Positions 50,702-58,748 of a DNA stretch of 64,000 bases are shown here, piece by piece; within the stretch, counting starts at the first letter, position 1, and every line of letters begins with the position of its first letter. The notes below the pieces were generated by a model, which worked only from the letters and a program-made list of their open reading frames with translations, was not told the DNA's origin and did no database searches. The position numbers were made by a program, and so were the translations under genes. The stretch covers positions 496,001 through 560,000 of the forward strand of contig NZ_JAHFZZ010000002.1 in NCBI RefSeq assembly GCF_018603905.1. Reading direction: 5' to 3'. This DNA is from Nonomuraea sp. NEAU-A123 (GTDB taxonomy: Bacteria; Actinomycetota; Actinomycetes; Streptosporangiales; Streptosporangiaceae).

Positions 50702-52125
50702 GCCTGCTCACCTCGCTCGCCCGGCTGCGGGCCCTCGACGAGGGCATCGCGCAGCCCATCGCGACCGTCCGGCACTGTCATCTGTCGGCGCGGCCGATGG
50801 TGTTCATCCCGCTCAAGCTCTCCGGCGAGGCGGCCGCGCCGCTGGCCGCCATGCTCGGCACCGACCGCGCCGAGCCCCGGCTGCTGGTGGTGACCCAGCC
50901 GCGCAACCGCGATCTGCGCTTCGCCTGGACCGCGGAGCTGGCCGGGCTGCTGGTGCCCTACGTCCAGAGTTTCCTGGGCGAGACGGAGACGGTGGAGCGG
51001 AAGAACGCCGATCCGTACGAGCGGGCGCTCGACGCGCCGCAGCTGATCATGCCGAACCAGGCGGGCGTGGCGTTCACCCGGCTGCTCGGCAGGTCCACGC
51101 GCTTCCGCCGGGCCGACGGGCCCTATCCGGTGCCCACAGGGGTGCCGCTGCTCGGCCGGTGGCTGACCTGGTTCGCCGAGCGTGCCGGATATCCGGGGTC
51201 GTCGCTGACGATCGCCGCCACCGAGGAGCTGGGCAGGCACTGGGCGAGCGGGCAGAGCGGCCTCGAGGACGCGAACCTGGCCGCGCTGCTCGGCTGGATC
51301 ACCGACGGGCCGAGTGACGACGCCGAGGACCCGCTGATCTGGCCGCCCGCCGGACCTGTCACCGACCCGGGGTTCGACGCCGAGGTGCTGGCGCCGGCGA
51401 TCGAGAAGGGCTCCGCCGAACGCGTCACCGAGGCCCTGCGCACCCAGCTCGAACCCACCTGGCGGCTCATGTGGCAGGCGATCGACCTGCTCAGCGGCCT
51501 GCCCGAGGGGGCCAGCGTGGCGCAGCGGTGGGAGCAGGACCGCGCCTCGTTCAGCGGCCTGGCCGCGCAGATCGAGGATGGCGCGCCGCCGCAGGCCAGG
51601 CATGACGGCGCGATCGCCGCCGCCGCGCGGCTGGCGCGCATGGAGCGCGCCCAGGCCTCCTACGAGGTGCAGCGCGCCTACGACGACCCGCTGGTCATGG
51701 CCGAATACCGGCTGACCGGCGAGGCGTTCGCGGGCGAGGTCGTGGAGACCGAGCCGGAGAACTTCGAGGGCGAGGGCCGCTCGCGCAAGCTGCGCCCGCT
51801 CGTGGTGCTCAAGACCGACGATCCCGTACGCCTGCCGCCCGGCGCCGCACTCGGCACCCCGCAGCGGCGCGGCCAGGGCGCCCAGCTCGTGTCGGCGAGC
51901 GACGGCCTGGTCACCCTGAAGATCACCAGGGGCATGGGCCGCGGCAAGACGCCCACTCCCGGCGCGGTGCCCGAGGTGGGCGAGCGGGTCTGCTACACCT
52001 CGCTCACCGACGACTTCCAGGGCGCGCCGAGCCTGCCCGAGGCGGAGTCGACGCCGTGGACGCACGGCGGCCCGCCGCAGGAGTACCGCCCCACCGACGA
52101 GGACGCCCGGGAGGAATGGTCGTGA
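50698..52125 (+). CDS. Large unknown protein between nuclease and helicase
   Basis: 475 residues from a GTG at 50698 (GTGA overlap). I recognise no domain. It is acidic overall, with a helical middle and a C-terminal region of strands (about 330-440: LRPLVVLKTDDPVRLPPG, LVSASDGLVTLKITRGMG) that could be an OB- or SH3-like barrel, as found in helicase accessory domains. Since helicase, nuclease and this protein overlap in start and stop, they likely form one complex. It may supply the second part of a split helicase-nuclease. Confidence 0.75.
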   Translation: MSLLTSLARLRALDEGIAQPIATVRHCHLSARPMVFIPLKLSGEAAAPLAAMLGTDRAEPRLLVVTQPRNRDLRFAWTAELAGLLVPYVQSFLGETETVERKNADPYERALDAPQLIMPNQAGVAFTRLLGRSTRFRRADGPYPVPTGVPLLGRWLTWFAERAGYPGSSLTIAATEELGRHWASGQSGLEDANLAALLGWITDGPSDDAEDPLIWPPAGPVTDPGFDAEVLAPAIEKGSAERVTEALRTQLEPTWRLMWQAIDLLSGLPEGASVAQRWEQDRASFSGLAAQIEDGAPPQARHDGAIAAAARLARMERAQASYEVQRAYDDPLVMAEYRLTGEAFAGEVVETEPENFEGEGRSRKLRPLVVLKTDDPVRLPPGAALGTPQRRGQGAQLVSASDGLVTLKITRGMGRGKTPTPGAVPEVGERVCYTSLTDDFQGAPSLPEAESTPWTHGGPPQEYRPTDEDAREEWS

Positions 52126-53408
52126 CCGCGGACGAGGCCAGTCCGGAGCAGGTCATCAGGAACGTGCTCGCCGACCTGCCGAGGCACCGCGGCGTGGTGG
52201 TCGACTCGCCGCCGGGGGCGGGCAAGTCCACGCTCGTGGTCCGGGCCGCCGCGCACCTGGCCGAGACCGGCGAGCCGCTGATGATCGTCGCCCAGACCAA
52301 CGAGCAGGTCGACGACCTGGTGGCGCGGATCTCGGACCGGCATCCGCACCTGACGGTCGGGCGGCTGTCGGCGAGCGGGTACGTGCCGCCGCTGCGCCTG
52401 CTGGAGCTGCCCGGCGTCAGTGTCGGCACGAGGATCCAGGATCTCGGCGACCCCGACATCATGATCGCCACGTCGGACAAGTGGGCGTGGATCTCCGGCC
52501 GTACGTGGCCGTGGGCGATCGTGGACGAGGCGTACCAGATGCGCTCGGACAAGCTGCTGCGCATCGCCGGGCTGTTCGAGCGGGCGCTGTTCGTGGGCGA
52601 CCCCGGCCAGCTCGACCCGTTCTCGATCGTGGACGGCGACCGCTGGTCCGGCCTGTCGTGGGACCCGCTGCAGAGCGCGGTCTCGGTGCTGCTGCGGCAC
52701 AATCCCGACCTGCCGGTGCACCGGCTGCCGGTGTCGTGGCGGCTGCCCGCCTCGGCCGCGCCGGTGGTGTCGCGGGCGTTCTACCCCTTCACCGGGTTCC
52801 GGTCGGGCACCGGGGCCGGCGAGCGGCGGCTGGAGCTGACCACCGGCGGCATGGGCACCGTGCACGACCGGGCGCTGGAGGAGGCGGCCCGCTCCGGCTG
52901 GGCGCTGCTGGAGCTGCCCAACCGCCACACGGTGCGCACCGACGGCGAGGCCGTGCAGGCGGTGGCGCTGCTGGCCGAGCGGCTGCTGCAGCGCGGCGCG
53001 GTGGCGGGCTCGGAGCAGGGCGAGCGGCCGGTGACCGCCGACCGGATCGCGGTCGGCGCGGCGCATCGCGACCAGGTGGCGGCGATCCGGAATGCCGGAC
53101 TGCCGCCGGACATCACCGTCGACACCGCCAACCGGCTGCAGGGCCGCGAGTACGACGTGACGATCGTGCTGCACCCGCTGTCGGGCCGCCGGGACGCCAC
53201 CGCGTTCCACCTGGAGTCGGGGCGGCTGTGTGTGCTGGCCTCGCGGCACCGGCACGCGTGCGTGGTGGTGGCCAGGGCGGGCATCGCCGAGCTGCTCGAC
53301 GCCCATCCGTCGGCGGAGCCGGTACGGCTGGGGGTGCCGGTGAAGTTCCCCGACGGCTGGGAGGCCAACCAGTCGGTCCTGGAGCACCTGGCCCGCCACC
53401 GGGTGTAG
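52122..53408 (+). CDS. SF1 (Upf1/Dna2-like) DNA or RNA helicase
   Basis: 428 residues from a GTG at 52122 with GGGAGG 7 bases upstream and GTGA overlap with the gene before; the ATG at 52116 lies too close to the ribosome-binding site. Motif I SPPGAGKST (29-37), motif II IVDEAY (133-138), motif III GDPGQLDP (159-166), motif IV VSWRLP (204-209), motif V DTANRLQGREYDVTIV and motif VI LCVLASRHRHACVVV are all present. It is compact, lacking the accessory domains of UvrD/RecD. A complete helicase core next to an Fe-S nuclease suggests a DNA end-processing or defence complex. Confidence 0.88.
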   Translation: MTADEASPEQVIRNVLADLPRHRGVVVDSPPGAGKSTLVVRAAAHLAETGEPLMIVAQTNEQVDDLVARISDRHPHLTVGRLSASGYVPPLRLLELPGVSVGTRIQDLGDPDIMIATSDKWAWISGRTWPWAIVDEAYQMRSDKLLRIAGLFERALFVGDPGQLDPFSIVDGDRWSGLSWDPLQSAVSVLLRHNPDLPVHRLPVSWRLPASAAPVVSRAFYPFTGFRSGTGAGERRLELTTGGMGTVHDRALEEAARSGWALLELPNRHTVRTDGEAVQAVALLAERLLQRGAVAGSEQGERPVTADRIAVGAAHRDQVAAIRNAGLPPDITVDTANRLQGREYDVTIVLHPLSGRRDATAFHLESGRLCVLASRHRHACVVVARAGIAELLDAHPSAEPVRLGVPVKFPDGWEANQSVLEHLARHRV

Positions 53409-53432
53409 CGACGACCACGAAGTGAGGCATGT

Positions 53433-53888
53433 GTGACATCCGTCTACGTTCTCAACGGCCCGAACCTCAACCTGCTCGGCACCCGCAAGCCGGAGGTGTA
53501 CAGCACCACGACGCTGGCCGACGTCGAGGAGATGTGCCGCGAGGAGGCCGCCGGGCTCGGCCTCGACCTGCGGTTCCGGCAGTCGAACCACGAGGGGCAG
53601 CTGATCGACTGGATCCACGAGGCCGGGGCCGAGGTCAAGGCCGGGCGGTGCGTCGGCGCGGTGTTCAATCCCGGCGCCTACACGCACACCTCCGTCGCCC
53701 TGCACGACGCCATCGAGGGCGTGGAGCTGCCGGTGATCGAGCTGCACATCTCCAACGTGCACGCGCGCGAGCCGTTCCGGCACCACTCCTACATCTCGCC
53801 GGTCGCGCGGAGCATCGTGGTCGGGTTCGGTGTGTACGGCTACGTGCTGGCCCTGCGCGGCCTGCACCACACGGCCACCCAGAAGTGA
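53433..53888 (+). CDS. aroQ: Type II 3-dehydroquinate dehydratase
   Basis: 151 residues, GTG start with GTGAGG upstream. Signatures NGPNLNLLG (8-16), active-site Tyr in the lid, [12 protein letters not shown] and [20 protein letters not shown]. It dehydrates 3-dehydroquinate to 3-dehydroshikimate, in shikimate synthesis or, reversibly placed, in quinate catabolism. It is near but on the opposite strand to quinate-catabolism genes, so it may be the catabolic (QsuC-like) enzyme; a role in biosynthesis cannot be excluded. Confidence 0.93.
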   Translation: MTSVYVLNGPNLNLLGTRKPEVYSTTTLADVEEMCREEAAGLGLDLRFRQSNHEGQLIDWIHEAGAEVKAGRCVGAVFNPGAYTHTSVALHDAIEGVELPVIELHISNVHAREPFRHHSYISPVARSIVVGFGVYGYVLALRGLHHTATQK

Positions 53889-54116
53889 TCAGCGACAGAA
53901 GGGCGTCATGCCCATCGCCGACTTGACGCCGCCGGTCAGGTGACCTAGGAAGCGCTGGTCGCCGATCCACGCCTGCACCTCGTGGCCGAACGTGGTGACC
54001 CACGACCGCCCGCCGTCGTAGTACTGGGCACCAGGAGGCACAATCGGCTTCGGCGCCGTCGCCGAGATCACCGGCACCTCGGCGGCCCTGCGGATCGATC
54101 CCCAGGTCCGGCGCAT
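53889..54116 (-). pseudogene. C-terminal remnant of a ThuA-domain protein
   Basis: An open frame whose last about 50 residues read QYYDGGRSWVTTFGHEVQAW and FLGHLTGGVKSAMG, matching the end of ThuA/trehalose-utilisation-type domains. The rest of the gene is missing. Its stop codon abuts the aroQ stop. Confidence 0.5.
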
Positions 54117-54132
54117 CTACCTCGGCCTGTGA
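54022..54132 (+). pseudogene. Possible C-terminal remnant of a LivF-type ABC ATPase
   Basis: The frame ends TIGFGAVAEITGTS and LRIDPQVRRIYLGL, like the end of branched-chain amino-acid transporter ATPases (DPxVRxxYLG). It overlaps the ThuA remnant on the other strand. CCTCGGCCTGTG is repeated at 54120 and 54139. The fragment is short, so this is uncertain. Confidence 0.35.
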
Positions 54133-54154
54133 GCGCTGCCTCGGCCTGTGGGTG

Positions 54155-54565
54155 CTACTCGGCGATCACGGCGCCCCGGCCGGTCAGGGCCGTGAGCACC
54201 ACGTGGCCGACCGCGCCGGCGGCCACGCCCAGCTCGGCCATCGTCTCGGCGGGCGAGGCCAGGTAGTCGAGGCCGTCGATCTTGGCGGCGCGGGCGCGGC
54301 TGATGCCGGTGTCGACGACGACGGTGTACCGGTCGGAGACGGCCAGCCAGGTGTAGTAGGCCGTCGGGTGCGGCTCGCCCGCCCGCCCGTCGTGGCCGTG
54401 GAAGTGCTCGCCACGCAGGGCGTCGCGTCGCGCGTACTGGATGGCGTAAACACGGAACTCACCGCCCACGGACACACCCGCGCCACCACTCACGCCCTGC
54501 CCGCCACTCACGCCCTGTCCCCCGCTCACGCCCTGCTCGCCGCCCACGCCGTGCCCGCCGCTCAT
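54155..54565 (-). pseudogene. Truncated MBL-fold (AHL lactonase-like) hydrolase
   Basis: 136 codons. After a Gly/Ser/Gln repeat tail, the part from FRVYAIQYARRDALRGEHFH to AVGHVVLT is the N-terminal third of a metallo-beta-lactamase-fold hydrolase of the N-acyl homoserine lactonase type. It stops just where the metal-binding HxHxDH should follow (VVLTALTGRGA, stop), so it cannot be active. Probably a remnant. Confidence 0.6.
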
Positions 54566-54572
54566 ACCTGTC
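54483..54572. repeat. Five 18-bp tandem repeats
   Basis: Units related to CCGCCACTCACGCCCTGC at 54483, 54501, 54519, 54537 and 54555, the last ones more divergent. Read on the minus strand they encode GVSGGQ-like hexapeptides at the start of the MBL remnant. They lie between the MHS transporter stop (54606) and the remnant. Confidence 0.75.
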
Positions 54573-54605
54573 CGTCCGTCCCGCCGCGCTCGCCCTGCTC
54601 GCCCT

Positions 54606-55934
54606 TCACGCCGTCGCCGTCTGCGCGGGGGTGGTGGACTTGGCGCCGAGTTGGTCGGTGGGGATCCGGTACGTCTCCCGCGCCGTGGCCACCGCGGCCA
54701 CATTGATCAGGCACACCACCGCGGTGAGCACCGACACACCCAGCCAGCTACCTCGGCCCGTGCCGGCCACCGCCGTGGCGACCGTGGGCGCGAACCCGGC
54801 GATGGCGAAGCCGATCTGCGTGCCGATCGCCATCCCGGACAGCCGCACCCGGGTGCTGAACATCTCCCCGTAGAACGATGGCCAGACCCCGCTGGTCGCG
54901 CTGTGCACGGCACCGAACATCAGGATCCCCACCACGAAGATCAACGGATACCCACCGGCCGAGATCGCCCAGAGATAGACGAAGATCAGCACCGCGCACC
55001 CCAGCGAGCCGCCGATGAACACCGGCTTGCGCCCCACCCGGTCCGACAGCGCCCCCCACAGCGGGATCGTGATCACCGCCGCGACATTGGCCAGCACGCC
55101 GACCCACAGCATCGGCGCCCGCTCCAGCCCCACCGTGTTGACCGCGTACGACAGCGCGTGCACGGTGAAGATCGTGCTCACCGACGCGATGACCGCGGCC
55201 ACGATCACCCGCAGCACGTCCGCCCCGTGCTCACGGAACAGCACGGCCAGCGGCATCTTGGCGACGCCGTTCGCGGCGACCTCCCGCTCGAAGGCGGGCG
55301 TCTCCTCCAGCGTGCGCCGGATCACGAACCCCACCGCCGCCACCACGATGCTCAGCCAGAACGGCACCCGCCAGCCCCAGCTCAGCAGCTGGTCCTCGGG
55401 CAGCGCGGCGATCGGCAGGAAGATCGCGGTCGCGATGATCTGCCCGGCCTGGGTGCCGTTGAGCGTGAAGCTGGTGTAGAAGGCGCGGCGTCCGGCCGGG
55501 GCGTGTTCGAGCGTCATGGAGTTGGCGCCCGCCTGCTCTCCCGACACCGAGAACCCCTGCATCAGGCGCAGCACCACCAGCAGCACCGGGGCCAGCACCC
55601 CGGCCTGGTCGTAGGTGGGCAGGCAGCCGACCAGGAACGTCGACAGTCCCATCAGCACCAGCGTGGAGACCAGCACCTTCTTGCGCCCGAACTTGTCCCC
55701 TATGTGGCCGAGCACGAACGCGCCGACGGGCCTGGCCAGATAGCCGACGCCGAACGTGGCCAGGGCCAGCAGCGTTCCGGTGCCCGGAGCGGACGTGGGA
55801 AAGAAGATCTTGCTGAAGACCAGGGCGGCGGCGGTGCCGTAGATGAAGAAGTCGTAGTACTCCAGCGCGCTGCCGATCCAGGCGGCGATCGCGGCCTTGC
55901 GCGGCTTGCCCTGGGGGGTGGGTGCGTCGGTCAC
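54606..55934 (-). CDS. MHS-family MFS transporter (shikimate/quinate type)
   Basis: 442 residues with 12 membrane helices. MHS (metabolite:H+ symporter) features: GSALEYYDFFIYGTAAAL in helix 1, GDKFGRKKVL in the loop 2-3, LMQGFSVSGEQAGANSM and the matching DRVGRKPVF in the second half. Related to ShiA/QsuA. A copy of the TetR operator lies 30-50 bases upstream. Together with the dehydratase and dehydrogenase genes it would import quinate or shikimate. Confidence 0.88.
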   Translation of the reverse strand: MTDAPTPQGKPRKAAIAAWIGSALEYYDFFIYGTAAALVFSKIFFPTSAPGTGTLLALATFGVGYLARPVGAFVLGHIGDKFGRKKVLVSTLVLMGLSTFLVGCLPTYDQAGVLAPVLLVVLRLMQGFSVSGEQAGANSMTLEHAPAGRRAFYTSFTLNGTQAGQIIATAIFLPIAALPEDQLLSWGWRVPFWLSIVVAAVGFVIRRTLEETPAFEREVAANGVAKMPLAVLFREHGADVLRVIVAAVIASVSTIFTVHALSYAVNTVGLERAPMLWVGVLANVAAVITIPLWGALSDRVGRKPVFIGGSLGCAVLIFVYLWAISAGGYPLIFVVGILMFGAVHSATSGVWPSFYGEMFSTRVRLSGMAIGTQIGFAIAGFAPTVATAVAGTGRGSWLGVSVLTAVVCLINVAAVATARETYRIPTDQLGAKSTTPAQTATA

Positions 55935-55964
55935 GGGGGCTCCTCCCGGGTGAGAATTGTCCCG

Positions 55965-55986
55965 AAACTAACTCACTGGTTCGTAC
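55965..55986. promoter_or_regulatory. Operator candidate before the MHS transporter gene
   Basis: AAACTAAC-6 nt-GTTCGTAC, a partly symmetric copy of the operator at 59636-59657; an 11-bp block AATGTACGAAC (minus strand, 55989-55979) is identical in both places. Likely bound by the TetR protein at 56151-56816. Confidence 0.55.
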
Positions 55987-56050
55987 ATTACAAGGGTGTG
56001 AACGGACCCTTTCCTGAGCGACCGAGATCAGGTGCGACCGTCCAGTCGCA

Positions 56051-56159
56051 GGTGAGCGGCGTCACGCGGGGCTCAGGCACCGCGCAGGTCAGCGGGTGAG
56101 CGACGTCATGCGGGAGCTCTGGCGCCAGGCAAGTTGGCGGGTGAGCGGCGTCATGCGGG
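56051..56159. repeat. Three direct repeats with 44-45 bp period
   Basis: GGTGAGCGGCGTCAYGCGGG at 56051, 56095 (one change) and 56140. The last copy overlaps the 3' end of the tetR gene. They lie between tetR and the MHS gene, upstream of the operator copy, and may be a regulatory array or successive duplications of the gene's tail. Confidence 0.65.
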
Positions 56160-56816
56160 GGCGCCGGCTCCGCGCAGGTAGGCGACGGCCAGCTCGCCGA
56201 CCATCGTGCGCAGCCTGGCACGGTGCTCCGGCGCGGTCATGTCGCGGCCGAACAGCGCCCCGAACGTGTGCTGGTTGGCGACCCTGAAGAAGCAGAACGC
56301 GCTGATCATCATGTGCACGTCGATGGCGTCGGCCTCGGTGACGAAGTCGCCGGACTCCTGCCCCGCGTCAAGGATGCGGGAGATGAGGTCGAGGACGGGC
56401 GTGCCCAGGTTGGCCAGCACCTCGGACTTGCGGATGTGCTCGGCCTCGTGGATGTTCTCGATGCCGACCAGCTTGATGAAGTCGCGGTGCGCGTCGTGGT
56501 GGTCGAAGGTCAGCTCCGCCAGCGTACGGATGGCCTCCACCGGCGCCAGATGCGCCACGTCGACGGTCCGCTCGGCGGCCCGCACCTCGGTGTACGCCTT
56601 CTCCAGAACGGCGATGTAGAGCTGCTCCTTGCCGCCGAAATAGTAGTAGATCATGCGCTTGGTGGTGCGCGTCCGCTCGGCGATCTCGTCCACCCTGGCC
56701 CCGGCGTACCCGTGCCGCGCGAACTCCCGCTGCGCCACCTGGAGGATCTCCGCCTTGGTCCGGTCGGCGTCACGCTGACGTTCGCCGCCAGCGCGGGCGA
56801 GTGGCTGCGAGGTCAT
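56151..56816 (-). CDS. TetR-family regulator of the quinate/shikimate genes
   Basis: 221 residues. HTH at about 40-62 (VDEIAERTRTTKRMIYYYFGGKE), then the TetR_C domain of the aromatic-catabolism subgroup. It lies 12 bases after the dehydratase gene in the same direction. The shared operator-like sequences before the dehydrogenase and MHS genes fit control by this protein, with a shikimate-pathway ligand as inducer; inferred. Confidence 0.88.
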   Translation of the reverse strand: MTSQPLARAGGERQRDADRTKAEILQVAQREFARHGYAGARVDEIAERTRTTKRMIYYYFGGKEQLYIAVLEKAYTEVRAAERTVDVAHLAPVEAIRTLAELTFDHHDAHRDFIKLVGIENIHEAEHIRKSEVLANLGTPVLDLISRILDAGQESGDFVTEADAIDVHMMISAFCFFRVANQHTFGALFGRDMTAPEHRARLRTMVGELAVAYLRGAGAPA

Positions 56817-56828
56817 GGGGCTCCACGG

Positions 56829-58733
56829 TCAGGCCGACGGGGTCACGTTCATCGTAGATGACCGCTGTCCTCCCCAGGCGTGCTGTGCGGCCAGGCGGAC
56901 GGGTGCGTTGGCAGCGCCGTAGCCCTGGTAGTCGCCGACGCGCTGGACGATCTCGAAGAACACCCGCCCGGCCGTGATCGTGTACAGGTGGAGGAACTCG
57001 CCGTGCTCGTCCCTGTCGTACAGCAGGCCGAGCTCCCTCAGCTCGGGTGGCGCGTCGTACCGGGCGGCCAGATCGTCGTAGTAGTTGGCGGGGACGGGGA
57101 GCAGCAGGCCGGGGTGCGCGGCGCGCAGCCGGTGGGCGGTGGCCACGATGTCGTCGCAGGCCAGGGCGATGTGCTGCCAGGGGATGTGCTGGGCGCCGAC
57201 CTGGTTGATGTTGAGCACCATCCGCAGGGCGCCGTCCTCGCTGGACATCGCCTTGCTGCGGAGCAGGCCGTAGGGGTCGGGGACCTCCAGGCTCTCTTGG
57301 GGGCGCAGGCCGAGGACGCCTCGGTAGAACAGCGCGGCCTCGTCGAAGTGGTGCCTCGGCTGGGTGAGCGCCACGTGGTCGATGTGCGTGATGCCCTCGG
57401 CGGCCGGTGCGCGCGCGGTCCCCTCGGCGCGGGGCCTGAAGTCGTCGGTCCAGCTCGAGTGGCCGGGATGTTCGGTGCGGCAGAAGAAGAGCTCGGTCCC
57501 GTCCGGTGCGGCGATCGCGTCCAGCCTGGCCTCGCGCGGGGCCCGGTGGCGGGGCAGCACCGGTGACAGCAGCGACTCGGCGCGCTTCACGGAACCGGCC
57601 GGGTCGGGGCTCTCCAGGCCGATCGCGGCGAGCGCGGGTTCGTCGCCGGTGGCGTTGAGCAGGATCCGGGCCTCTCCCTGTTCCCACAGTTCGACCGGCT
57701 TTCCGGGATGCGTTCCGGTGCGTACGAACCCGAGGGCGGCCAGCAGCGCGCTCAGCTCGGGTGGGTGCCTGGGCAGTCCGGGCGGGTCAGGCGGTCCGGG
57801 CGGGTCACCGGCCGAGACGGCGGACGCGATGGCGGACGGAACGGCGGGCGGGACGGACAGCTCGGCGAACGCGAAGCCGGACGGGATGACCGGGGGCGGG
57901 ATCGGCGGGGTCGTGCCGCGCCGCCGCGCGGCGGCCTCCTCCAGGGCGATGAGCGACCGCATGGCGTCCAGGGACGTACGGCCGGCGTCGGCCTGCCGGA
58001 AGCCGTCGTTGAACACCTCCAGCGACAGCGGCCCGGCGTACCCGGTCTCCAGCACGTGCGTCACCAGCCCCGCCAGGTCGAAGGTCCCCTGACCGGGAAA
58101 GCAGCGGTAGTGCCTGCTCCACTGCAGCACGTCCATCGCCAGCAGCGGCGCGTCGGCCAACTGGAGGAAGAACACCTTGTCGCCCGGGATCGCCTCGATG
58201 CCGATCGGGTCGGAGCCGCGCGACAGGATGTGGAAGCTGTCGAGGCAGGTGCCGAGGTTCGGGTGGTCGGCCATGCGCACGATCCGCCAGGCGTGCAGGT
58301 ACTCGTTGACGTGCCGGCCCCAGGCCAGCGCCTCGTAGGCGATGCTGATGCCGTGCCCGGCCGCGCGTTCGGCGAGCAGGCGCAGCTGCTCGGCGGCCAG
58401 TTCGTCGTCGTCGATCGCGTCGGGCGAGACGCTGGAGCAGACCAGCAGCAGGGTGGCGCCGAGGCGTTCCATCACCTCGAACTTGCGCTCGGCCCGGCGC
58501 AGGTTGCCGGCCAGCACGTCGCCCGGCACCGCCTCGAAGTCGCGGAACGGCTGGTACAGGTCGATGCCGAGGCCGAGGTCACGGGCCCGCGCGCGTACCT
58601 CCTCCGGGCTCAGCGGGGAGACGAGGAGGTCGTTCTCGAAGATCTCCACGCCGTCGAAGCCCGCGGCGGAGATGGCGGTCAGCTTCTCCGCCAGCGTCCC
58701 GCTGACTGAGACGGTGGCGATGGACTTACGCAT
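56829..58733 (-). CDS. qsuB: 3-dehydroshikimate dehydratase fused to an HPPD-like domain (QsuB type)
   Basis: 634 residues. An N-terminal TIM barrel of the sugar-phosphate isomerase/epimerase type (about 1-270; VEIFENDLL, TCLDSFHILSRG, LSLEVFNDGFR) is joined by a Pro/Gly-rich linker (about 285-325) to a VOC-type domain like 4-hydroxyphenylpyruvate dioxygenase (HIDHVALTQPRHHFDEAALFY, PWQHIALACDDI, VFFEIVQR). This is the architecture of QsuB/QuiC, which convert 3-dehydroshikimate to protocatechuate. Lies between aroE-like and tetR genes in one operon. Confidence 0.88.
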   Translation of the reverse strand: MRKSIATVSVSGTLAEKLTAISAAGFDGVEIFENDLLVSPLSPEEVRARARDLGLGIDLYQPFRDFEAVPGDVLAGNLRRAERKFEVMERLGATLLLVCSSVSPDAIDDDELAAEQLRLLAERAAGHGISIAYEALAWGRHVNEYLHAWRIVRMADHPNLGTCLDSFHILSRGSDPIGIEAIPGDKVFFLQLADAPLLAMDVLQWSRHYRCFPGQGTFDLAGLVTHVLETGYAGPLSLEVFNDGFRQADAGRTSLDAMRSLIALEEAAARRRGTTPPIPPPVIPSGFAFAELSVPPAVPSAIASAVSAGDPPGPPDPPGLPRHPPELSALLAALGFVRTGTHPGKPVELWEQGEARILLNATGDEPALAAIGLESPDPAGSVKRAESLLSPVLPRHRAPREARLDAIAAPDGTELFFCRTEHPGHSSWTDDFRPRAEGTARAPAAEGITHIDHVALTQPRHHFDEAALFYRGVLGLRPQESLEVPDPYGLLRSKAMSSEDGALRMVLNINQVGAQHIPWQHIALACDDIVATAHRLRAAHPGLLLPVPANYYDDLAARYDAPPELRELGLLYDRDEHGEFLHLYTITAGRVFFEIVQRVGDYQGYGAANAPVRLAAQHAWGGQRSSTMNVTPSA

Positions 58734-58748
58734 GTGCGGACCTCCCGG

